Notes under the pieces: generated by a model
What the model was told of the DNA's origin: nothing
Databases searched by the model: none
Seen by the model: only the letters and a program-made list of their open reading frames with translations
Shown: positions 1-5,396 of the stretch, one piece after another
How positions within the stretch are numbered: the first letter of the stretch is position 1
How the letters are laid out: the number at the start of each line of letters is the position of its first letter
NCBI GenBank assembly: GCA_030432505.1
Contig: JAUIHA010000068.1
Span: 1-5,407 of the forward strand
From: a bacterium
GTDB taxonomy: Bacteria; Babelota; Babeliae; Babelales; RVW-14
DNA length: 5,407 bases
Direction: 5' to 3'
Position numbers and translations under genes: made by a program

Positions 1-69
1 CAGGGAAAAAATGGGCGTGCAAATATCGTCAAAATTGTAGCAAAGGAAACATATTTGGACCCTAAATAA
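1..69 (+). CDS. 3' end of an unidentified gene (partial)
   Basis: Reading from base 1, 22 sense codons run to a TAA stop at 67-69 and give a C-terminal tail containing the stretch ANIVKIVAKETYLDPK. The alternating hydrophobic and charged residues look like real protein, and the other two plus frames give less protein-like readings and also end within 65 bases. No downstream minus-strand gene starts here. It would converge on uvrA with a 49-base gap. The fragment is too short to name a family, and chance openness cannot be excluded. Confidence 0.35.
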   Translation, partial: QGKNGRANIVKIVAKETYLDPK

Positions 70-118
70 CAAGTTTAAACCTACGCTCAGGTAGCTTCGG
101 CCCACAGGCAGGGTGACA

Positions 119-2665
119 TTACAAATACTTCTTAAGATAGCGTCCAGTCAGACTTTTCTTATTGTCAGCAACCTCATTTGGCGTACCAGCCGCAACAATG
201 TTTCCACCAGCATTTCCACCCTCAGGACCAACGTCAATCAGGTAGTCAACACACTTGAGAACATCTAAGTTGTGCTCAATCACCAAGACAGAGTTTCCAC
301 GCTCAACCAGCTTATTCAGCACCAACAGGAGCTTATCAACATCATTGTTGTGAAGACCGGTAGTTGGTTCATCAAGAATATACATGGTATTGCGATCACG
401 CTTTGCAAGCTCATTCACCAGCTTGATACGCTGCGCTTCACCACCAGAAAGCGTTGTTGATGACTGACCAAGTTTCAGATAGTCAAGCCCAACCTCACAT
501 AAGAGGCCAAGACGTTTTTTGATACGAGGGAATGATTCAAAGAAATCATGCGCCTCAAGAACAGACATTTCAAGAATATCAGCGATGTTTTTACCCTTGT
601 AGCGAATCTCAAGAGTCTGCTGATTGTAGCGCTTCCCTTTACACGCCTTACAAAGAACCACGACATCTTCTAGAAAGTGCATAGAAATTTTGTTTTTACC
701 TTCACCGCGGCACTCAAAACAACGACCATCAGCAACGTTGAAACTAAATCTACCAGGTTTATAACCACGAGCATTACTTTCAGGAAGCTTTGCATACAGG
801 TTACGAATCTCATCAAAAATACCCAAGTAGGTTGCCGGGTTTGAACGTGGTGTCCGACCAATTGGCGCTTGGTTGACCATCACCATATTTTTGATTAAGT
901 CGATATTTTCAATCTCTTCAAAACCTTTACCAATGGCATAACCAGCATGGAAATATTGTCTGAGAGCCGGCGCAAGCGTCTGCATAACCAGCGAACTTTT
1001 CCCGGATCCAGAAACACCAGAAACCGCTGCAAAGACGCCTACTGGGAATTCTGCATCAACATTTTTAAGGTTGTTGGCATTCACCCCTCTAAGCCTAATA
1101 AAGCCTCGAGGATCGCGACGTTTTTCAGGAACCTTGATGCCCTTACGTCCTGAAAGATAGTCACCAGTCATAGATTTTTTATTTTTCATAATTTGCTGTG
1201 GTGTACCAGCTGCGGTGATTTCTCCACCAAGAATTCCAGCCTCTGGACCCATATCAATGATGTAGTCAGACTCAAGCATGGTGTCAGTATCATGCTCAAC
1301 CACTACCACCGTGTTACCTTGATCTCTGAGCAATTTAAGCGTGCGAATCAAACGATCGTTATCACGCTGATGCAGCCCAATACTCGGCTCATCAAGAATG
1401 TATAACACACCACTCAGCGATGAACCAATCTGGTTTGCCAAGCGAATACGCTGCCCCTCACCACCAGAAAGCGTACGTGCGGTACGAGACAAATTCAGGT
1501 ATGAAAGTCCAACATTATCAAGGAAGGTTAATCGGCTGACAATCTCATTCAAGAGTGGCTCAGCAATTTCTTTCTTCTCTCCCTCAAGGTTAATATCCTT
1601 GCAGAACTTGAGAAGATCAGAGATAGCCATAGTAGAAAAGTGATGAATATTTTTATCACAAATCGTCACAGCCAAGGCTTCTTCCTTCAGTCTCATACCC
1701 TGACAATATTCACAGTCACGCTCACGCTCACCCATGGTCATATAGTATGAACGCCCTTGCACTTCGCTCTCGGCATCATAATTCCCATAGTCGTAGACAA
1801 ACCCAAGACCATGACAATGCTGACACGCGCCAAGAGGAGAGTTAAAGGAGAAAAAGCGTGGTTCAAGCTCAGGGAATGAGCGAACGCATTCCACACAAAT
1901 TCGGTGGGATGAATAAATTTGTTCTTTGCCTTTTTCATCAATTACACTGCATAGGCCGCCACTGAGCGCAAAAGCCTTTTCAATAGCTTCTTGAATACGC
2001 AGTGCCTCGTCCTTTTCAGCCTGAATATTATCAATCAATACGCTGATATTGTGCTTTTTATGCTTTTGTAGGTTCAGCTTTTCAATTTCCTCAGCACTTC
2101 TGAAGCGATGCGTCTTTTTATCAATACTGAAGCGGTTAAAGCCATTTTCATAGAGTCTGATCAGGTCTTTTTTGAACTCACCCTTCTTTTCCACAGCGAA
2201 TGGCGCAGCGATGGTTACTAGCTTGTCTTTGAAGCGGGCAAGTAGCATTTGCGTGATTCGCTCAGGAGATTCAGCGGAAATTTCAGCATTACATTCGGGG
2301 CAATGAGGCGTTCCAACGCGGGCAAACAGTACTCTGAGGTAATCATAAATCTCAGTGATGGTCCCTACGGTTGAACGTGGATTATACCCTACCGTCTTCT
2401 GATCAATGGCAATGGCTGGACACAGCCCTTCAATTTTTTCGACATCCGGACGCTTAGAAACACCTAGAAACTGACGGGCATATGAAGAAAGCGACTCAAC
2501 ATAACGACGTTGCCCTTCGGCATACAGGGTATCAAGCGCAAGCGAACTCTTCCCTGAACCTGATGGACCGGTAATCACCACGAGTTTGTTCTTTGGAATG
2601 TCAACGGTGATATTCTTGAGATTGTGTTCTTTGGCGCCAATTACTTTGATTTTGTCGTTTTTCAT
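119..2665 (-). CDS. uvrA: UvrABC system protein A (excision nuclease ATPase subunit), short form without insertion domain
   Basis: UvrA is the dimeric ABC-type ATPase that finds bulky DNA lesions and loads UvrB at the start of nucleotide excision repair in the cytoplasm. Counting from the ATG at 2665 the protein has 848 residues. Domains in order: Walker [10 protein letters not shown] (33-41); UvrB-binding region (about 127-245), which separates it from UvrA2-type proteins; zinc finger 1, CX2CX20CX2C (C257, C260, C281, C284); CX2C plus GMRL (318-326); signature I LSGGEGQ (399-405), with Gly where Ala is usual; Walker [11 protein letters not shown] (about 423-432); second Walker [10 protein letters not shown] (550-558); zinc finger 2, CX2CX19CX2C (C649, C652, C672, C675); signature II LSGGEAQ (739-745); and Walker [11 protein letters not shown] (about 763-772). 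Typical UvrA is near 940 residues; the difference lies between C284 and C318, where the insertion domain should be. I find no tryptophan in it. The in-frame GTG at 2677 overlaps the Shine-Dalgarno sequence, so the ATG is preferred. Confidence 0.97.
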   Translation of the reverse strand: MKNDKIKVIGAKEHNLKNITVDIPKNKLVVITGPSGSGKSSLALDTLYAEGQRRYVESLSSYARQFLGVSKRPDVEKIEGLCPAIAIDQKTVGYNPRSTVGTITEIYDYLRVLFARVGTPHCPECNAEISAESPERITQMLLARFKDKLVTIAAPFAVEKKGEFKKDLIRLYENGFNRFSIDKKTHRFRSAEEIEKLNLQKHKKHNISVLIDNIQAEKDEALRIQEAIEKAFALSGGLCSVIDEKGKEQIYSSHRICVECVRSFPELEPRFFSFNSPLGACQHCHGLGFVYDYGNYDAESEVQGRSYYMTMGERERDCEYCQGMRLKEEALAVTICDKNIHHFSTMAISDLLKFCKDINLEGEKKEIAEPLLNEIVSRLTFLDNVGLSYLNLSRTARTLSGGEGQRIRLANQIGSSLSGVLYILDEPSIGLHQRDNDRLIRTLKLLRDQGNTVVVVEHDTDTMLESDYIIDMGPEAGILGGEITAAGTPQQIMKNKKSMTGDYLSGRKGIKVPEKRRDPRGFIRLRGVNANNLKNVDAEFPVGVFAAVSGVSGSGKSSLVMQTLAPALRQYFHAGYAIGKGFEEIENIDLIKNMVMVNQAPIGRTPRSNPATYLGIFDEIRNLYAKLPESNARGYKPGRFSFNVADGRCFECRGEGKNKISMHFLEDVVVLCKACKGKRYNQQTLEIRYKGKNIADILEMSVLEAHDFFESFPRIKKRLGLLCEVGLDYLKLGQSSTTLSGGEAQRIKLVNELAKRDRNTMYILDEPTTGLHNNDVDKLLLVLNKLVERGNSVLVIEHNLDVLKCVDYLIDVGPEGGNAGGNIVAAGTPNEVADNKKSLTGRYLKKYL

Positions 2666-2668
2666 GAG

Positions 2669-2675
2669 CCTCCCC
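2669..2675 (-). promoter_or_regulatory. Shine-Dalgarno site of uvrA
   Basis: On the minus strand GGGGAGG lies 3 bases before the ATG at 2665. The gap is short but the complementarity is strong. It decides the start: the alternative upstream GTG (2677-2675) would overlap this site and has no purine-rich site of its own. Confidence 0.6.
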
Positions 2676-2680
2676 ACTGA

Positions 2681-2697
2681 GCTAAATAATGCTAAAT
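2681..2697. repeat. Tandem heptamer GCTAAAT x2 in the uvrA 5' untranslated region
   Basis: GCTAAAT occurs at 2681-2687 and 2691-2697, 10 bases apart (one helical turn). It lies between the predicted uvrA transcription start near 2717 and the Shine-Dalgarno site. The spacing could suit a DNA-binding protein, but such a short repeat in AT-rich DNA may be chance. Confidence 0.35.
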
Positions 2698-2723
2698 GAA
2701 AATTTTATCATTTGATTAACGCG

Positions 2724-2752
2724 ATTGTATCACACTTTTTTTATGATGTCAC
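2724..2752 (-). promoter_or_regulatory. Sigma70-type promoter of uvrA
   Basis: On the minus strand a -35 box GTGACA (5 of 6 to consensus, 2747-2752) is separated by exactly 17 bases from a -10 box TACAAT (5 of 6, 2724-2729). The -10 box is preceded by TGA, an extended -10 arrangement. Transcription would begin near 2717 and leave about 50 bases of untranslated leader before the uvrA ATG. I see no enterobacterial LexA box (CTGT-N8-ACAG) or Gram-positive SOS box (GAAC-N4-GTTC) overlapping it, so SOS control is not evident here. Confidence 0.65.
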
Positions 2753-2814
2753 GACGTGCTATAAAAAAAGCTTTTAAAAAGCGCATTTTTAGGATATTAT
2801 GTTAATTATTCAAA

Positions 2815-2855
2815 TGCCCTTTCTGTCGGGCAAAAAGTCTTCAAAATTGACAGAA
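2815..2855 (+). other. Possible H-type RNA pseudoknot upstream of the leader-bearing gene pair
   Basis: Stem 1 is TGCCC (2815-2819) with GGGCA (2828-2832). Its 8-base loop holds TTCTGTC (2821-2827), which is perfectly complementary to GACAGAA (2849-2855) and forms a 7-bp stem 2. Loop 1 is one base, the stems abut directly, and loop 3 is 16 bases and A-rich. These are classic H-type proportions. It ends 72 bases before the first ATG of the pair and lies upstream of the uvrA promoter, so it can only serve plus-strand transcription. A perfect -35-like TTGACA (2847-2852) overlaps stem 2 but has no -10 at normal spacing. A TATTAT at 2795-2800 could be a -10 that places the structure near the 5' end of the transcript, but its -35 is poor. 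It matches no riboswitch consensus I know. Confidence 0.35.
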
Positions 2856-2873
2856 TGAAAAATAATATGGTGG

Positions 2874-2927
2874 TTATAAAATGGTTGTTAATCTATATTA
2901 ATGCATTTTATAAAATGGAGTTGTTTA
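2874..2927. repeat. Decayed direct repeat of the start region of the first leader gene
   Basis: TTATAAAATGG occurs at 2874-2884 and 2908-2918, 34 bases apart. Similarity continues past the core: the first copy reads TTGTTAAT, while the second reads AGTTGTTTAAT and runs into the ATG at 2928. The downstream copy has an extra AG that creates the GGAG Shine-Dalgarno site; the upstream copy lacks it. This looks like a partial duplication of the ribosome-binding region. Confidence 0.5.
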
Positions 2928-3050
2928 ATGCAAATATCCCAAACCACCGCTACTAAAAGAGTTCGTAAGAATAAAAAGTTTCTCAGAAATCTTCTTCTTC
3001 TCTCACTACTACTTTCTACTCTTTCTCTTCTCTTCATCTTCAAAGATACA
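2912..3050 (+). repeat. Leader module copy 1 (ribosome-binding site plus 41-residue membrane leader)
   Basis: From AAAATGGAG through codon 41 of the first gene, this segment matches 3823-3963. In the 123 coding bases there are 9 differences, 8 of them silent; the only residue change is Ala8 versus Thr8. Similarity stops abruptly after the Lys-Asp-Thr at codons 39-41, where the proteins become unrelated. The short spacer between Shine-Dalgarno site and ATG differs (7 versus 9 bases). Confidence 0.95.
2917..2920 (+). promoter_or_regulatory. Shine-Dalgarno site of the prenyltransferase gene
   Basis: GGAG lies 7 bases before the ATG at 2928. It selects that start over the in-frame ATG at 2901, which would add 9 residues that have no counterpart in the paralogous leader. 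Confidence 0.7.
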
Positions 3051-3812
3051 TTTTTCAATAAAACCTTTTATAGAGATCGCGAATATCGTATTACATACTT
3101 AAAAGGTGTCGTCCAAGAAAAAAAACTGAACCATATTGCAATGATTATTGATGGGTGCCGTCGCTGGGCTCGTAAAAATGGAATGAAACCCTCAGAAGGA
3201 CACCAATTTGCATTTTTAAAAAAAGCTCCAGAAATTCTTAAGGATTGCCTAGACTGCAATATTCACACAATCACCTTTTGGTGTTATTCATGTGGTAATT
3301 TTGAGAAAAGAGATAATCAGGAAGTAAAACTATTTATAAACTATTGCACAAAAATGATTGATCTAATCCTTCCTCTTGCCCATAAATATCAAATAAAAAT
3401 CACCCAGATAGGACGTAAAGATAGACTTCCTAACAACTTGAAAAAACAAGTTTTAATGGCGGAGCAAACTACTCGTAATTATAACAAACACTCACTGAAC
3501 CTAGCAATGGACTATGATGGGAGAAGTGAAATATTACGAGGTTTTAAAAAATTGTCTAAGAGTAATCGAAATATCAATAATCTATCAGAAGAAGATTTCT
3601 GTAGATTTATAGATACTCACGATCAAAAATATCCATCACCAGATATAATTGTACGCTCATCAGGGGATACAAGACTCTCTGGGTTTATGGCTTGGCAATC
3701 AAAATATTCAGAACTCTATTTTGTTTCAAAATCATTTCCCGAATTCGATTTAACAATAATTGAAAATAGTATAATTGAATTCTCAAAAAGACGTCGTCAA
3801 TTCAGTAGATAA
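2928..3812 (+). CDS. Membrane-anchored cis-prenyltransferase (undecaprenyl diphosphate synthase family)
   Basis: The 294-residue protein has a basic N-terminus (K10-R20), one hydrophobic segment (about 22-38) and no AXA signal-peptidase site, so a signal anchor is likely. A linker leads to a UppS-like domain (about 68-280). This family condenses isopentenyl diphosphate onto an allylic diphosphate to make cis-polyprenyl diphosphates, including the undecaprenyl carrier of cell-wall synthesis. Visible family marks, with the E. coli equivalents as I recall them: IAMIIDG with catalytic D75 (D26); RRW (78-80); GH with H92 (H43); YS..NF at 120-125 for the FS.ENW motif; QEV (131-133); IIVRSSGDTRLSGF with R243, R249 and S251 (R194, R200, S202); WQ; and YSELYF with E262 (E213). 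Oddities are DGNGRW changed to DGCRRW, ENW changed to GNF, and the anchor, since bacterial UppS is normally a soluble protein of about 230-260 residues. The family is firm; product, chain length and activity are unknown. It is more AT-rich than uvrA, and 28 bases separate it from the next gene. Confidence 0.88.
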   Translation: MQISQTTATKRVRKNKKFLRNLLLLSLLLSTLSLLFIFKDTFFNKTFYRDREYRITYLKGVVQEKKLNHIAMIIDGCRRWARKNGMKPSEGHQFAFLKKAPEILKDCLDCNIHTITFWCYSCGNFEKRDNQEVKLFINYCTKMIDLILPLAHKYQIKITQIGRKDRLPNNLKKQVLMAEQTTRNYNKHSLNLAMDYDGRSEILRGFKKLSKSNRNINNLSEEDFCRFIDTHDQKYPSPDIIVRSSGDTRLSGFMAWQSKYSELYFVSKSFPEFDLTIIENSIIEFSKRRRQFSR

Positions 3813-3822
3813 TTATTAAAAC

Positions 3823-3963
3823 AAAATGGAGCTACTTAAAATGCAAATATCCCAAACAACTACTACTAAAAGAGTTCGCAAGAATAAAAAGTTCCTCAGA
3901 AATCTTCTTCTCCTCTCACTATTACTTTCCACTCTTTCTCTTCTCTTCATCTTCAAAGACACA
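3823..3963 (+). repeat. Leader module copy 2 (ribosome-binding site plus 41-residue membrane leader)
   Basis: This is the second copy of the module at 2912-3050. It includes AAAATGGAG and codons 1-41 of the methyltransferase gene. Forty of 41 residues are identical, and the nucleotide match ends sharply at codon 41. Because the ribosome-binding site is included, the unit is a complete 5' gene end. Confidence 0.95.
3828..3831 (+). promoter_or_regulatory. Shine-Dalgarno site of the methyltransferase gene
   Basis: GGAG lies 9 bases before the ATG at 3841. An in-frame ATG at 3826 overlaps this site and would add 5 residues absent from the sister protein, so 3841 is the better start. Confidence 0.7.
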
Positions 3964-4995
3964 CTCTTAAGACCATGGACATTCAAACCTGCGGTACCTG
4001 TTAAAAGTACACGCACCATTAATATAATGCCACATGAAATGCCAGCAAGCATGTTCAAGGAACATCTGATTACTCTTTGCCAACAAGAAAATCCTAAAAC
4101 TTTCGACTATCTCTATCCATTAATGCTCATGGCAACTAAACAACATCGTGCAGCACGCGCTCTTCTTGCGAAAAAAAGCAATCTTTCAAATGAAATTATT
4201 CTTTCTCTTCGTAACAATCCAACAACTTTTGAACTTGCAAATATGATTGAAATGCAACAGGGACAATCAGTTGCAACTGCCTGCAAAAAGCTTCTACCGC
4301 TTATCCAAAAACTTGATGTTACACCAGCAAACAAACATCAATATAAGCGTAAAGGCTACGGAACGTATTATGCTGATAAAAATGAAGATTTCTCACTTGA
4401 AAGCCAAAAAAATTGGGGGAATAAACAGCGTAATATTTATAAGATTTTGAGCGAGGTAAGGCCTGAAACAGTTCTTGATCTAGGTGCTAATGCTGGTTGG
4501 TTTACTCGCCTTGCTGAAAGCTTTGGTGCTCACGTTGTAGCAACTGATATTGATGAATACTGCTGCAACTACCAATGCGATATTACTAAAGAAAGAAACC
4601 TTAACATACAACCAATGATTCTTCCTTTTGAAAAATCAGACAGATCTGAATTAAAATCTGATGTTGTCATGTGTCTTGCTCTCGTTCATCACTTAGTTTT
4701 TTTAGGTGGATTAAAACTTGATGAAATTTTTAAAACATTAGCTCACTTAACCAAAAAGAAGCTAATACTTGAATACATTGATATCGAAGATAAAACGTGC
4801 AAAGGAGCAATTGCTAATCCTAATTTTTTCAAAAATAAAAAAATACATAATCAAGCTATAACCATGCTAAATACTTATGGTTATAAGTACTATAACATTG
4901 ACAACTTCCTACGAATTTCTCAAAGATACTTTCGAGAAATAGAAGTTTATGATTCATCATCCACAACACGTAAACTATTGTTATTATCGAAATAA
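3841..4995 (+). CDS. Membrane-anchored class I SAM-dependent methyltransferase with an unassigned helical region
   Basis: The 384-residue protein begins with the same leader as its neighbour: basic residues 10-20 and a hydrophobic segment at about 22-38. Residues 45-185 look mostly helical and match no family I recognise. Residues about 190-315 are a Rossmann-type methyltransferase core: NWGNKQRNIYKIL before motif I VLDLGANAG (211-219), an acidic strand end VVATDID (232-238) for binding the SAM ribose, motif IV-like DVVMCLALVHHL (274-285), and LILEYID (308-314). The K.W..K plus VLDLG plus LALVHHL pattern recalls a group of bacterial methyltransferases that includes NoeA-like nodulation proteins; this is from memory and weak. 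The substrate is unknown. It probably shares a transcript with the prenyltransferase 28 bases upstream, and its stop lies 2 bases from the stop of the convergent gene. A membrane-anchored methyltransferase of this kind is unusual. Confidence 0.85.
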   Translation: MQISQTTTTKRVRKNKKFLRNLLLLSLLLSTLSLLFIFKDTLLRPWTFKPAVPVKSTRTINIMPHEMPASMFKEHLITLCQQENPKTFDYLYPLMLMATKQHRAARALLAKKSNLSNEIILSLRNNPTTFELANMIEMQQGQSVATACKKLLPLIQKLDVTPANKHQYKRKGYGTYYADKNEDFSLESQKNWGNKQRNIYKILSEVRPETVLDLGANAGWFTRLAESFGAHVVATDIDEYCCNYQCDITKERNLNIQPMILPFEKSDRSELKSDVVMCLALVHHLVFLGGLKLDEIFKTLAHLTKKKLILEYIDIEDKTCKGAIANPNFFKNKKIHNQAITMLNTYGYKYYNIDNFLRISQRYFREIEVYDSSSTTRKLLLLSK

Positions 4996-4997
4996 AT

Positions 4998-5396
4998 CTA
5001 AATAGACCAAAAAAAAGAAAATTTTTTGGAACTGAATTTTGTATTATTCATATCCCTGGTGTCTCGATTAAAAATCGAAATACTAGATTTTTCTATCGAA
5101 TTAAATTGATCAATTACGACAAACGCATCATGAGAAAAACCAACAGTTAGACGATACGGAACCGATGGCGACGATAATACTGTCCATGTAATAACACCGT
5201 TTGTTGGTTTTAAAAGTCTCAACCCATCCATTGCCTCGTACTCATGCCTCTTTAAAATATCTCGCACAATTGCCCTCATTGCTAAGTGAGGCAATTTCTT
5301 ATTCGTAAAATCTTGAATATTATCTAAATAAAAAGTTCTCAAATGTTGCTTATCTAAGCTTGCTAAAAAGTTTGCATACTTTTGCTCATCAATCAT
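4998..5396 (-). CDS. Hypothetical protein, possibly 5'-partial
   Basis: An open frame of 132 codons ends with TAG, from an ATG at 5396. The frame stays open upstream to the window edge (Leu-Leu-Lys before the Met) and no clear Shine-Dalgarno site precedes the ATG, so the true start may lie outside. I recognise no family. The protein looks soluble, without signal peptide or membrane segment: a charged helical N-terminal half (about 1-60) is followed by an apparently beta-rich part (ITWTVLSS, YRLTVGFSHDAFVVIDQF) and a Ser/Lys/Phe-rich tail encoded by A and T runs, where a frameshift could hide. It converges on the methyltransferase gene with a 2-base gap. Confidence 0.6.
   Translation of the reverse strand: MIDEQKYANFLASLDKQHLRTFYLDNIQDFTNKKLPHLAMRAIVRDILKRHEYEAMDGLRLLKPTNGVITWTVLSSPSVPYRLTVGFSHDAFVVIDQFNSIEKSSISIFNRDTRDMNNTKFSSKKFSFFWSI
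5007..5029. terminator. Possible AT-rich terminator hairpin between convergent genes
   Basis: CCAAAAAA (5007-5014) and TTTTTTGG (5022-5029) form a perfect 8-bp stem with a 7-base loop. It lies 11 bases after the methyltransferase stop and inside the last codons of the convergent gene. Only two G-C pairs cap the outer end and no separate T run follows, so it would be weak. A tight convergent junction is where a bidirectional terminator is expected. Confidence 0.3.

Noticed and set aside
78..97. Weak hairpin downstream of uvrA (GTAGCTT with AACCTAC, 6-base loop)
   Set aside because: The stem has an internal mismatch and no T run follows on the minus strand, so it is not a credible terminator.
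272..2334. Many open frames of 60-80 codons on both strands across uvrA
   Set aside because: They are frame shadows of a long, certain coding region and have no start signals or recognisable products.
2665..2677. GTG at 2677 as the uvrA start (852 residues)
   Set aside because: It overlaps the GGGGAGG Shine-Dalgarno sequence and has no ribosome-binding site of its own; the ATG at 2665 fits the usual UvrA N-terminus.
2764..2790. A/T tract with GCTTTT/AAAAGC palindrome resembling a terminator
   Set aside because: The inner stem leaves a loop of only one base and the outer A/T pairing is broken by unpaired bases. It sits between divergent promoters, where no terminator is needed.
2821..2855. 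TTCTGTC...GACAGAA as a LexA/SOS operator
   Set aside because: The half-sites are separated by 21 bases; a LexA box needs CTGT-N8-ACAG. It is also upstream of, not overlapping, the uvrA promoter.
2847..2880. Perfect -35-like TTGACA followed by TATAAA on the plus strand
   Set aside because: The spacing is 22 bases, too long for sigma70, and nothing -10-like sits at 16-18 bases. TTGACA also overlaps the pseudoknot stem, so it may be coincidental.
2901..2927. Upstream ATG at 2901 adding 9 residues to the prenyltransferase
   Set aside because: The extra residues are absent from the sister leader, and GGAG is correctly placed for the ATG at 2928.
2912..3963. Leader pair as an insertion sequence or composite transposon boundary
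   Set aside because: The copies are direct and coding, with no terminal inverted repeats, no transposase and no target-site duplication.
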